Of a stretch of DNA of 64,000 nucleotides, positions 22,242 to 32,897 are shown piece after piece; the stretch's first letter is position 1, and each line of letters starts with the position of its first letter. Below the pieces are notes generated by a model. The model was not told the origin of the DNA. It did no database searches and saw only the letters and a program-made list of their open reading frames with translations. The DNA comes from Closterium sp. Naga37s-1 (taxonomy: Eukaryota > Streptophyta > Zygnematophyceae > Desmidiales > Closteriaceae). The translations under genes were made by a program, and so were the position numbers. The stretch spans positions 372,001 through 436,000 of the forward strand of contig CANJKZ010000263.1 in the NCBI GenBank assembly GCA_947471745.1, given 5' to 3'.

Positions 22242-22681
22242 TGTTGGGCTGAGAAAGCCCTTAGGATCGTTTCAAGGCTAAGACTATGAAATAGAGGTGA
22301 TGTAATTGCAGAAGCGTTCTTAGTAAACTGGTTGAGCCACCTTGCACTAGTGTGTGAGAGCAAGATTGATTGATTATAGCAAAGTAATACAAAGCTTTTA
22401 TAAGATTACAAGGAATATGGAAAGGTACAGCTAACTGTTGCTGTTGTGGTTCGATACAGCGATGACTCGGGCAACTGCTCAACACCGAGTCCGTTGTGTG
22501 TCCTTGCTGTCACACTGCCTTTCAATGAGTCAAAGGTCATCGACCTTTGACCTCCCCTTAACCTCCTGCTATTGCTTTTTGTCAACCTCCTCGGTTGACT
22601 CGCCGTTGCTTCGCTGTAATTCGCCTCATTTGCAGTTCAGTGTTTCAACACAGCGAAAACGTAAATTACTTGTATCCAACA
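22242..22681 (-). repeat. 5' LTR of copia B
   Basis: On the minus strand the 440-bp stretch starts TGTTGGATACAAG and ends TCAGCCCAACA, next to the primer site. No second copy is present in the window, so the upstream limit rests on the TGTTGG/CCAACA ends. Confidence 0.75.
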
Positions 22682-24330
22682 GATGGCCTCATCGGCCCCA
22701 TCGGAGCCCTTGTCTCGCCCGTTGTGGCGCTCGTCATGGCACCCACCTTGGCCCCGGTCGACCGTGTTACCATCAAAGCCCACTACCCTTTCCCGTGCAC
22801 CAATTATGTCCTTGACCAACTTTGGCGTGCGCGACACTTTCCCGAAATATACCTACGAGGAGGTAACGACCAGATTCGGGTTCTCCTTGACAACGATCAC
22901 AAGACCGCATTCCGTACTCGACATGGGAGATACAAGTTCAGCATGATTTCGTTTGGACCTACAATTGCATTTTCGACTTCAAAGCTCACCCACGTTTTTT
23001 AGGAGATACTCGACAAGAGTGCTTTCGACGACCTTGACGATGTCCTCATCTTTAGCCATTCAAATATCAACACATCCGCGACCTCAATAATGTCTTCAAA
23101 CGACTGCTGCAGAACCGTCTCATCATCAAGGAACTTGTTTCGTGTCACCTTGGGTTCTCCTCATCGCCGACCCTCCTCGAGTAGTAGAAGTTGTCGCAGA
23201 CTCTTCTGATTTCAATAGCGGTGCCGTACTACTTCAGAAGTTCGGCAACAGACTCTAACCCATCGATTACTAGTATAAAAAAATGCAAACAACCTAATAC
23301 AAATACCCCATCTACGACAAGGAAATGGTCGCCATCATCAATGTCTTCAAACTATGGTGCTGGTATTTGACCGGCATCAATGTTACTGTTTGCACCAACC
23401 ACAAATGCCTGCAGTACCTTTGCACACAACCTAACCTCAACTAACGATCCAAACCACAGCATTACTGATTACCCACTCCAACTGGCTACTTTTAAGACGA
23501 TTTACCATGGCTACACAACGGACCCTTTTCTGAAAAAGAACTGGAACTACCTGCAAGCAAAGACGTAGTGGGGCAACTATTACCGAAGGATGGAATTGTT
23601 TGGTTTTGGGCACCCGCTTATTGGTTGCTTTGGGAGCTGCTAGTATAGGAGGTCCACAACTCAAACCTTCTCGGACATTTCAAGGTGGCTTGAATTTAAC
23701 TATGATGAGCAACTTTGTTGTGTCGAGTTGTAGGGTGTGATAAGCCCTAAAATTGACACTCCCATGAACTGCCGAACTCTTAGAACTTCTTGAGTCACTT
23801 GCGCGTCGATGGCAGTAGGTATCACTGGATTTCATTACAAGACTTTTAGCTGGAACGATGAGCAATGGCGCTACAATATAGCACACATCTATAATTCTCA
23901 TGTTCCTACCATCTACACACTGACGGTCACATGGAATGCACCAATCAGACAATGAAGCAGTTCATACATCCCGTTAGGAAAATGCCCTTTCGATGCTAGA
24001 ATTTGCCTATAACAACGCCTCGTTGTAAAAGACAAAACATGTGTTTGGGTTAGTGCTGGCTGCAACAAACCCAAACAACTGCACCCCTCGATCTCCAAAA
24101 TTTGTTGCTGACCTGCAAAACAGTTTTCGAAAAAGAAAAAGAAAAGAAAAAAAACAAATGCTGAGGCTATTTTGAAAGCCAACACCACTGCCCAACGTTA
24201 CACCAGAATCTGACGCCGGGAACTTATCACGACAGAAGGACAACCAATCTTTCTTCACACGAAGAAGCTTTGGCTGAATGTTTTGCAGAAAAATACAACA
24301 CCTCTGGTTGTGATAGGTATATGGTAGGTC
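22682..24330 (+). pseudogene. Heavily decayed Ty3/gypsy pol
   Basis: Stops and shifts are frequent, but the order of gypsy pol motifs survives. RT runs from about 22750 (PVDRVTIKAHYPFP, IRVLLDNDHKTAFRTRHGRY) with the decayed catalytic region FDDLDDVLIFS near 23035. RNase H-like pieces lie near 23290-23400. A His/Cys integrase N-part lies near 23580-23680, and integrase C-part words (LEFAYNNAS) near 24000. It is more decayed than gypsy 1 and therefore probably one of the oldest layers here. Confidence 0.65.
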
Positions 24331-24636
24331 GTGTATGAGTGACTCAAAGTATGAGTTCATGCCATAGGGCCATAGATGCAAGACATTTTGAATTAGCAAA
24401 TGCATTAGATGCGTAGCAAAAGTGGTGTCGCACAGTTGATATTGACATAACAGGTTCATTATGGTACGATAACGGATTGAATGAACATTCTTGTACGTAA
24501 CAGCACCTATGTACTACCGAGGATCAAGAGTTGCAGACAGCTGGGGCATCGGGACTGTCGGGGGCAGATAAAGTAGCAAGGGAAAAAGCGGGAACCAGTC
24601 TGAAACGGGTTCCTGCGCCGCAAAGTTGGACTACAT
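24331..24636. other. Interval without recognisable gene
   Basis: Between the decayed pol and the LTR. A purine-rich segment near 24575-24600 (GCAAGGGAAAAAGCGGGAA) is the only feature noticed. Confidence 0.3.
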
Positions 24637-24849
24637 TGTAATAAGGGAATGTACCCCCTAGAGTGCATGGCTAGCTAGGCCGTTTCGTGTTCCTTGAATC
24701 TTAAATATATACATATGCTTGCTCTTGTTAGTGCCACATCTGTCATTTTACATTCACTCTAACAAGTGTCATCATTCACTTCCGCTGCTAATTACCTTGC
24801 AAACAACGCTGAGGCAGATCCTGGCTAAGTCCCCCGTGTGATTATAACA
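24637..24849 (+). repeat. LTR (about 213 bp) of a gypsy-like element
   Basis: Starts TGTAATAAGGGAATGTACC and ends GATTATAACA directly before TGGTATGAGAGC. It contains a TATA-like ATATATACATATG near 24705. It may be the 5' LTR of the short fragment that follows. Confidence 0.65.
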
Positions 24850-24861
24850 TGGTATGAGAGC
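24850..24861 (+). promoter_or_regulatory. Primer binding site
   Basis: TGGTATGAGAGC, one base from the initiator tRNA-Met consensus, directly abuts the LTR at 24849. Confidence 0.65.
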
Positions 24862-25179
24862 TACTTAGGGATTCTTCGCATCCCTACTTCCTTTTCTTGC
24901 GATCCGAAAGTGACGACCGGCACACGCTCGCGTATCAAGGTGGCCAGAAGATTAGGAGGTCAGACGAATCTGACTTCTGAAGCCCAACCTGGTCCGGTTG
25001 CAAGCTGAAAGGCGACGACGGCGATCAGCACCGTCGCATTGGAGCAACTACTTCAGCGAATATTAACTCTGGAGCAAGGACTCCAGACATTGCAGAATGG
25101 CGACGCGGAAATTCCCTCCAACCCACCCAACTAGTCGCACTGACCACAAAACGGCCCCACAAACCTTCTCCCTCGACAC
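24862..25179 (+). pseudogene. Leader and gag start fragment
   Basis: Follows the primer site. A short frame near 25025-25095 reads ALEQLLQRILTLEQGLQTLQNGD, a coiled-coil-like stretch common at gypsy gag N-termini. It ends at repeat R1. The assignment is weak. Confidence 0.35.
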
Positions 25180-25496
25180 TGTTATAGACACCGTAGGCTT
25201 CAATGTGCCTAAAACGAAAGATAGAGTGCACTCGGATTTCTGCACAGCGGCTTTAAACGTTCATAGCATTCTGGTCACAGCTTCAAATGACCTGATTCAA
25301 CTTGGATCTGGAGCGTCTTAACGTCGCCTACAATAGGCAATCTAGATCGCACGAGTTCATCAAGTATTGACTACACAGCATCGGTTTGACCGAACGGCAC
25401 TGTGGCAGCCACTATGGTCTTAGAACACAAGATAGGAAGAGTTAGGAAGAGTTACGAGTTGGGAATGACTCCCAGCTCCTACAAACCCCAAGAGCC
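25180..25496. repeat. Unknown repeat R1
   Basis: About 317 bp, aligned end to end with R2 (43372-43680) at roughly 85% identity by eye. Shared ends are TGTTATAG and CCAAGAGCC. R1 carries an extra copy of GTTAGGAAGA near 25440. No conserved reading frame was found. It may be an LTR or a non-autonomous element. Confidence 0.7.
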
Positions 25497-26303
25497 TGTC
25501 GAGGAGAAAAGGCCCCGCCCTCGCTTGGGCGAAGTCGGCCATGCTTTTTAGAGCACAACGGTGTTCGTTTCGTGGTCATCGGCGACTTCAGGGACTTTTA
25601 TCTCTGAACGACGGGTCGATTTTCGACGATATTAATTCCTCGAAATTGAAGTGTTGTTTCTGCTCAACGCAACTGCCCCTCGACGAGGCACTTGTCGAGG
25701 GGAGCAATACGGCGTCGAAATCGAGCCTTGCGGGTCGACGAAATGATAGAAAACAGCGTTTCGACGAAACGCTGGTCGACAGAATTAAGCTCGAAACAGG
25801 CACCGTCGAGTAGAGCATTTCTGGTCGACAAAATTACTTGTCTCCAAAATTTGCAATGTGCGCGAATTTCGACCAATCGCGAAACAGCAAATTTCGACCA
25901 ATCAGAGCATTTCGGAAATTGTACTCCCCAAGAGATTTCGAATCAGTAAGAAATTGAACCTGAAGCACATTTTTACTAACAGTAAAAACGTAAACAACTC
26001 TGACAGTTGTAAACCTGAGAAATTGCCAATCCAGGAGAAAGACACAAGTGTTTGTCGTTTCACCTGCCGTTGCTGATTCCGCAAAGGTGTATGATTGTCG
26101 AGGAACGTTCCTCCATGGTTCATTGTGCTTGCTATTTGGGGATCTCCTTCCTTGTACCATAATCTTGTTCTATCAATTTTTCCTTAGTGAAACTATGCTC
26201 GAATTCTACTAAGTCATTCAAACACTCTGTCCAGAATCACTGCCAAAACTCTGACCGTGCGTCACACGCAATTCAGATCTCCCTTAGAATAGAATTCTCC
26301 GCA
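25497..26303 (+). other. Possible LTR region of copia E, palindrome-rich
   Basis: No open frame is supported. It contains a hairpin at 25676-25684/25694-25702 (CCCCTCGAC) and a 21-base palindrome at 25754-25774 centred on TTTCGACGAAA. The last base (26303) is followed by a primer-site-like sequence. From about 26150 to 26405 the sequence resembles the leader of copia K, so at least the 3' part is LTR plus leader. Confidence 0.45.
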
Positions 26304-26316
26304 TGGTGCAGTGAGC
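26304..26316 (+). promoter_or_regulatory. Putative primer binding site of copia E
   Basis: TGGTGCAGTGAGC follows a CA end. The same position in copia K reads TGGTGCGGTGAGC on the minus strand at 60790-60802. Conservation between two diverged copies supports a site, although the tRNA is not identified. Confidence 0.5.
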
Positions 26317-26405
26317 ATGGAACGACCCCGCGTTAGAACCTTCAGACTAGACAACATTTCGCTCTATACCTAAGTCGTTGTAGGCCGGCAACCACCTAGA
26401 CCGCC

Positions 26406-27815
26406 ATGGACGACCAAGGAGTCGATGCAGGAGTAGAGGATACTCTGCAGGCGCGGTTGGATGCTGTTCGGGCACGCCACGAGGCTGGCGGGTACGGCGA
26501 GGCGGACTTGGAGATTTTGCTCCTCGGAACTCGTGCGCAGTGGGCGCGTGAGCATCCCCCTCCCCGTGCTGAAGCGGACGGCGCGTCCGCCTCTCCCTGA
26601 CCCGTGCACAACGAAGGTGACGGTGGCAATGTTGTCGGCGAAGGAAGCACGAAGGTTCATGGAGTGATTCGGGTCGCTGGCATCAGCGTTGGCGGAGTGC
26701 AAGCGCAAGTGCTGCGGTCGACGGCGGCTGCAGGCAGCTCGAACGGCAACATCGATGGTCGACGTCAATCTCCTCAGCGGAGTGGAGCCAAGCCGACTTC
26801 GGCGACTCATGCGTCGGTTGGTCGAGACGGAGGCATCGCTCCGGCGTACGGCTACTTCAAATTTTCACCGGACAAGATCGCTGTGCCGAAGCCGCTCGAA
26901 GGACGACATGACTAGATCACATGGATCGAGTCAATCGAACCCCAGCTAGAGATCGCCGGATTGAAGAAGTTCGTTGACGGCAAGGTGGAGATGCCGGACG
27001 AAGACGACTCTGAATTGTTGGCGGAATTTCGCGCTGCTCACCTTCTGACTTTCATGGTCCTTTCACGGTGCTGTTCGCCACTGGTGCAAGTCGCGTTAAA
27101 GCTGTGCCGACTTCGTGTGGACGCCGGCTATCAAGCGTGGCAGTACATCATGTGCACCTACAAAGCGACCGACGACCTCTACATCAGCCAGCTGGAGAAG
27201 AAATTGGCCACCATTCGTATGGGCGAGCAGGAATCGGCTACCGAGTACTGCAATCGAGCGCGACGAATTTTGGCCGACATGCAGATGGCTGGCTTCGAGT
27301 ACTCGGTGGCGTCATATGTCACGCATGTCATCAATGGCCTCCCCTCGAGCTACAATCTGATGCGACGGATGCTGATCATGCCCGGCGCGCGCGAGACTCT
27401 GAACGAGGATTCGCTTTCGAGTCACATCATCCAGGATGAGTTCATGCAGGAGTCTGAGTGGTCTTCAGAGCTCCTTCCGCATGCCGACCACGTTGCTCCG
27501 ACGAAGCAGGGACGTCAGACGGGGCAGCGTGGGAAGTCGGGCGGAGGAGGAGGCAGTGGCGAAAAGTCGTCGAACACGAAGTCAACAGAGGGCGCCGACC
27601 GCGGGAAGTCGGCGAAGGGCAATGATCGTGGTAGTAGTGGTTTGCGTCGAGGAGGACGTCGATGCTACATCTGCGGAGACCCTGACCGTCTCTCGTACGA
27701 CTGCCCTGATCGCGACGAGTCCGACGACGATCATCGAGGAAGCCGCGGGAAGTCTAACAGCGAGCGACGTCGTCGAGACCACAAGCCGCGCAAGGAGAAG
27801 CCAACGTCGTCGAAA
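26406..27815 (+). pseudogene. Copia E gag (3' truncated)
   Basis: Starts at ATG 26406 (MDDQGVDAGVEDTLQARL) and shares its layout with copia K gag (60696 downward, minus). Stops occur at 26598 and near 26912; the main open part is 26961-27815. It includes the capsid-like YFKFSPDKIAVPKPLEGRHD, YQAWQYIMCTYKATDDLYISQL and YVTHVINGLPSSYNLMRRML. A knuckle CYICGDPDRLSYDC (about 27662-27705) has Arg in place of the His kept in copia K. It is cut at 27815 by the second copy of the duplicated segment. Confidence 0.8.
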
Positions 27816-29138
27816 ACAGCTTATGGCTTTCTTCCCCTCCGGCAGTGGCACCAGCTCCCATGTCCCATTCTCCATTTGGCTGTTATATTCAGCATCTCTT
27901 GATGCCAGCCACTTGTCCCGGTCTGGTCCGTTAAGGGCTTCTTCCATGGTCAGTGGCTGAGTTGGTGCGGGTGCCATGAAGTAGTAGACTTCTTCTTCAG
28001 CTTCCTCATCGGAGTCACAGCTGCTTTGAAGCACCAGTAAGGCATCGGGTTGCTGCTGCTCTCCTTTGTAGTCCCTCAGCTTCAATGCGGCTGCTTGCAT
28101 CTGCCTTTCGATCATAGGTGAGAGACCACGGCCTGTGGGAAGGGATTTCGTTTGGGTCCTTCTTTGGGGAAGGGTGGGGGGAATCACACGTGTTATGGGG
28201 TGAAGTTCTTCAGGTGCACCCGTTGGCTCCACGCCCTTGACCACGTGAAGCTCTGCTGCACCCTCCTCCTCCTGTGCTACTGTGGTCTCTTCCCCACCCC
28301 ACTCCTCCTTGGCCTCAAACCCCATGGCTGCCTACTGCAGTTGCTGCACAATCTGCTCCTTTGGCTGCTTGGACCAGCTCCCGTAGGTGATGTCTTCCAT
28401 GAACGTGACATCCCTTCTGTAAAAAACGACTCCCTTGCTCGGCTCCCACAGCAGCCACCCCTTGCTTTCGGCTACCAACCCCAAATGCACGCACCACACA
28501 GCCGTTGCACTCAACTTATTGCGATGTGCCTTGGGGATATGGGCCACAGCCATGCAACCAAACATACGCAACATGTCAATGGGCAGCTTCCTCCCAAGCC
28601 ACCTCTCCATGGGGACCCATGACTCACCACCGACGTTGGTGAACACCCTGTTCTCAACCACCGTAGCGTGGCGCACAGCATGTGGCCACTTTGGGTTCCC
28701 TAACCCCGACTCAATGAGAAGTGCCCGTGCCGTTTCTAGCACCGTGCGGTTTGCCCATTCAGCTATGCCGTTGAACTGTGGAGTGTAAGAGATTGTGAGC
28801 TCTCGAATGATGCCCTGTTTCTTCAGCCATACAGTCAATTCTTCCCCAAGGAACTCCCCACCCCTATCAGTCCTGATCCGCTTCACCTTTTGCCCGGATT
28901 GTTTCTCCACGAACGGCAGCCATTCATCGCATATGGTGGACGGCACATGGTCCTTCTTCTTGATGGGGTATGCATAGGTGACTCGGCTCCAATCATCCAC
29001 GATGGTGAGAAAGTACTTCTCCCCACGCTCCCCCACAACCGGTAGCGGCCCCACCACATCCATGTGCACCAGCTCCAGTAATTTCTTGCTGCCACCCTCG
29101 GTTGCATGGAACGGGAACCGAGTAAACTTGCTTAGCAA
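27816..29138 (-). pseudogene. Copia A RT N-part and integrase, second copy
   Basis: Duplicate of 16964-18286. The RT part is cut at 27816, before the catalytic YVDD. The integrase frame (29138 to 28332) is open, with the same TAG separating it from RT. Trp replaces Arg in IAEWANRTV. Confidence 0.9.
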
Positions 29139-30272
29139 GCAAGTTTCACACTTGTGGGTTGTGCTGCACCTGTCAGCTTCAGTCCCTTAACTCCTTCCTC
29201 CTTTTGCAGTTGCTGCAGTGCGGGCATTGCAATGTGCCCGAGACGGTGGTGGGCTGTCATCCAGTCAGTCTCTCCACCCTTTGCTGAAACCTTCAGATCC
29301 TCTGCAGCTACATCATTGCACTCCCCCTCAGATCCACCTTCTTCGCCCCATGTCATCACAGGAAGCTGCCACATGGAGTTGCAGATGTCACGGCTCTCGT
29401 GAAGGTCCCACAACACCCGCTTTCCCAGCTGCCCCGTGAATGTCTTGGCTCCCTCGGTGGAGGTGCTGACCCCGCACTTGCCTAGTTTCCTGAGGGAGAT
29501 AAGGTTCGCTCTAAGGTCAGGGACAAGAAGCACATCACTTAGCACCACTAGTTTGCCATCGGCTCCTTTGAATGCAGCACGTCCCAACCCCGTCACCTTG
29601 AGAGCGTGCCCGGGTGCCGACTTCACCTTCGCAATCGGTGCAGTCCCCACTTTGTCAAGGAGGTTGGCCCTTGGAGTCATGGTCCATGCCGCTCCGTATC
29701 CAGAATCCACGTGTTGAGTGGGTGCAGTGCAGCTCCAGCATGGGCGACCACTGCGTCCTCATCCGGCTCTCCAACGAGGAAGAAATGACTGGCTTCCCTC
29801 TCCTCCTGTTCGGTCGGTTCATCATCGGCAACCGCTCTGGCGCCGTTCCCATCTTGATTCCTGTTGGAGGGGGTCCACCAGGTTGGTTTAGTCCTACACT
29901 TGAACCATGGGTGACCCACTTTCTCACAGTACCAGCACTTGCCCTCCATCCTCCCTGGTCCCCTTCCTCTGCCTCTACCACCTCTGCCTCCACCACATCC
30001 TGCTCCTCTACCGCCTTGCTGGTTGGAGGGCTCCTCCTCCTTAGACGCTCCTCTCCCAGGCCCTTGCCATTTCTTGCCTCTGCCCCTTTTTCCTCCTTGC
30101 ATGGCGTAGCTGCTGCTCCCCTCTTCACCTCCCCTCAGTTGGCGCCTCCTGAAGTCCTCCTCGAGAATCTTGGTGCGAATCCACTCCAAGGTCCAGGAGC
30201 TCTGGTTTTGAGGAACGCTCAGGCCACTTGTGAAGATCATCCATGACTCCGGCAGCAGCGACAACATCTTCA
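29132..30272 (-). pseudogene. Copia A protease and gag C-part, second copy
   Basis: Duplicate of 18280-19420, including the zinc knuckle CWYCEKVGHPWFKC near 29920 and the same frame changes. Confidence 0.9.
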
Positions 30273-31292
30273 TACATTTGGTTTGTTCGGGGTAGACAAT
30301 TCCGGCGATTGCACGTCGAATATTTTCCATGCGTTGTAATGCTTTTCGATGCCCAGGTGTAGTCCCCACTGTGCGCGTTAGGAGAATCTTCCGGCCCGTG
30401 CAGTGTGTGGTCGGTACTGTAGCATGCAGCCAAAAACTCGTAACATTTTCGTGTTGCCCAATTTTCCTGTCCGCAGCAGATGCGGTGATACGCTGTTTGG
30501 GAGCGATGATGACGAGAGCAAGTTGTGCAGCAGCAAAGCATGGTCCATCGCCTCAGGCCACTGATGGTTGGATAGCCGCATGCCACGTAACAGCTTGCGC
30601 ATGGTGTTCTGGAGGGTCCTGTTCATTCTTTCTGCCATGCCTTGCTGCTGGAGAGCATAGGGAAGAGAGATGAGTTGCTTGATGCCTCTCTCTGCCAGGT
30701 ACTACTTGAATCGTTGAGACTGATATTCTCCTCCTCCGTCTGACTGGAAGCTTTTTAGTTTCACTCCTGATTCCCGTTCTGCTACTGGGAGCCATGCGAC
30801 GAAGGCTTCGAAGGCCATGTCGCGACTCGGAAGGTTAAGATGCCAGTCGTATCTGGTGGCGGCGTCGATGAAGGTGATGACGTAGTTGTACGCTCCCTGT
30901 CCACTTTCACGAGCGTACAGTATGTCGCTGTAAACTTTCTCCAGTGGTGCGTATACTAGCGCGCTTGGATTGTGGTGTGAGATGAATGGCTGATGGGGTA
31001 AGTCGGCTTCAGGGCAGGCAAAGCATGTTCCGCGGACTCGTAAAAGTTCTCTGCCGTCGGGTAGGAGTAGTGAGTCCTTGTTGAGTACTCCTGCTCTTAT
31101 CGTGTTGTTCAGTGTTGTGTTGCTAGGATGCCCTAACCTCTGATGCCATAACGATTCGCTAGCCCGATGTCCAGGTGATCTTCTGCACATATCGAAGTTG
31201 GAGTAAAATGTTGTGGTGGTATTGACGCTTCTGTGGGTTTCACGTGGAGTGGGAGTTAGCTGCTGGGCTGGAGTTGGTGGAGAATGGTCGGT
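30272..31292 (-). pseudogene. Copia B integrase and pre-integrase, second copy
   Basis: Duplicate of 19420-20440. It starts inside the Thr/Ala-rich linker upstream of the pre-integrase and keeps the same internal stop in integrase. Confidence 0.9.
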
Positions 31293-31368
31293 CCGGTACG
31301 CTGTGCATCAGCTCAACCTCTGGCCTCGCGTCTCCTTACCCGAGACCCCGCCTACACTGCGTTGGACG
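31293..31368 (+). pseudogene. Copia integrase fragment
   Basis: Encodes RYAVHQLNLWPRVSLPE and PTLRWTC, matching copia 1 integrase at about 8059-8135. It lies between the duplicated segment and the next LTR. Confidence 0.85.
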
Positions 31369-31500
31369 TGTCAAGCTATATTAGTTATAGCTTATATTTG
31401 CTAGCCTAGGTGTACATTTCTTGACCTAGGGTTATGTTAGGGTTCACCGGATATATCTTGCTGTATGTTTCATTCCATAGTTAACTTTTACATTGTAACA
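31369..31500 (+). repeat. Copia LTR (132 bp)
   Basis: Starts TGTCAAGCTATATTAG and ends TACATTGTAACA. It keeps the layout of the 138-bp copia 1 LTR (GCTAGCCTAGG, CTAGGGTT, TTGTAACA end) with much change. A primer site follows. Confidence 0.8.
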
Positions 31501-31515
31501 TGGTATAGAGCTAGG
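31501..31515 (+). promoter_or_regulatory. Primer binding site
   Basis: TGGTATAGAGCTAGG directly follows the LTR; tRNA-Met type with one base lost relative to TGGTATCAGAGC. Confidence 0.65.
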
Positions 31516-31549
31516 ATAACCCTAGCGAAATTTCCCCCTTAGGAAAAAT

Positions 31550-32630
31550 CACTTGACTAAGTTATGGGCCCACCTAGTCGCGCCCGGTCCTACACCGCCC
31601 GTAGCGCGCCCACCCGTTAGAAGCGGCTCTACGCGCTGCCTTACCCATCGGCACACCAAAAATCCGCCGCCACCAGACCTGAAACCCATCGCCCCACCTG
31701 GAAGTAGTTGCCCCAGACCTGCTAGAACCGTCCTAGCAGCGCCAGCAGCCGCTAGAAACGTGCTAGCAGCGCCATCAACCGCTAGAACCGTGCTAGCAGC
31801 GACAGCAGCCGCTAGAACCGTGCTATCTTCGCCAGCAGCCGCTAGAACCGTGCTAGCAATGACAGCAGCTGCTAGAAATGCGCCAGTAGTCCTACCTGTA
31901 CAGCAGCCCCACCTTTCCAGTAGCCCCATCTGTCCAGCAGCCCCACCTGTCCAGCAGCCCCACCTGTCCATCAGCCCCACCTGTCCAGCAGCCCCACCTG
32001 TCCAGCAGCCCCACCTGTCCAGCAGCCCCACCTGTCCAGAAGCAGCTTAGGCTGCCCCAACTGAACTAGCAGCAGCGTAGGCTGCCCCCAGCAGAATTAG
32101 CAGCAGAACAGGGTGCCGCCCAGCGCACCAGCAGCAACTTAGGCTACCCCCGGCGCACCCCCCGTTTTTTAGCTACTCACATGGCGTGTACTTGAGTTAT
32201 ACAGCAGCAGGTCCAGCTGCCGCACTCCCGGCAGTGGGAACCTGCGGGTCCAAAGTGTGGCGCCCCCAGCAGTGGCTCAGCCAACAGTGGGCGAGACGTC
32301 GGTCCCTGCGGGTACTGGTCCCTAACAGGCCCTAGTGCTGGCACTACCTGCTGGAGTCCTGAGCACTCTACGTGCAGCTGCTACCATCGACTCGACTACC
32401 TTCACCATGAGTGATTTGGTCCCCATGCTATTACACCGCACTGGCCCTCGCGTCTTCGCCAGTGCACTGCTGCACCAGTTGAGTCTCACCTGCCTGGTCT
32501 AGGACCTTTCCTGGCTGCACGAGTAGAGACCTACGTTTCCAGTCTTGGTGCGTGTGTTGTTTCCAGTCCAGGCGCCTCTGAGGGTCTTTGTGTAGGAGCT
32601 GCAGCTACCACTAGTCTAGCACCAGCCTTG
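31550..32630 (+). pseudogene. Copia leader/gag remnant with tandem repeats
   Basis: Contains about five 30-bp units of GCTAGAACCGTGCTAGCAGC (31725-31880) and about nine 15-bp units of AGCAGCCCCACCTGT (31905-32040). The rest is stop-rich and has no recognisable gag domain. By position this is what remains between the LTR and the protease segment. Confidence 0.6.
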
Positions 32631-32639
32631 GTCGCTGGC

Positions 32640-32897
32640 TCGGGTACGACCTCACAGACTGCACAACTTTCCTTCACCCTAGACTCTGGGGCGTCCAGCT
32701 GTTTCTTTCGCGACTGTACTGACCTCACACCACTGCGCACTCAAGTCCCTGTCGCCTTGGCTGACCCCTCTGTGGGACCTGTAGTTGCCCGTAGCACCAC
32801 CACTCTCCCGTGTCCGGCGGCTCCCTCTGGGTTCCTCACAGGTTACTACACCCCCTCGTTCTCCAGGAACCTGGTGGGTGTCAGTCACCTCCACGAC
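32640..32897 (+). pseudogene. Copia protease fragment
   Basis: Reads SFTLDSGASSCFFRDCTDLT at about 32668-32727 with an intact D-S-G-A motif. It then gives VPVALADPSVGPVVA and YYTPSFSRNLVGVSHLHD. It aligns with the copia 1 protease and shows the residues lost there (Gly in the active site, no stop before PVAV). It is cut at about 32897. Confidence 0.85.

Larger units (their letters stand above)
27816..31292. repeat. 3477-bp duplicated segment, copy 2
   Basis: Same length and order as 16964-20440. Left neighbour is copia E gag; right neighbour is a copia integrase fragment. The break on the right shares CGGT with the flank, a possible microhomology. No target duplication or LTR marks the edges. 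Confidence 0.95.

Noticed and set aside
23913-24459. Minus-strand frames with Phe-rich tracts
   Set aside because: They lie opposite a decayed gypsy integrase and an A-rich run; no recognisable domain.
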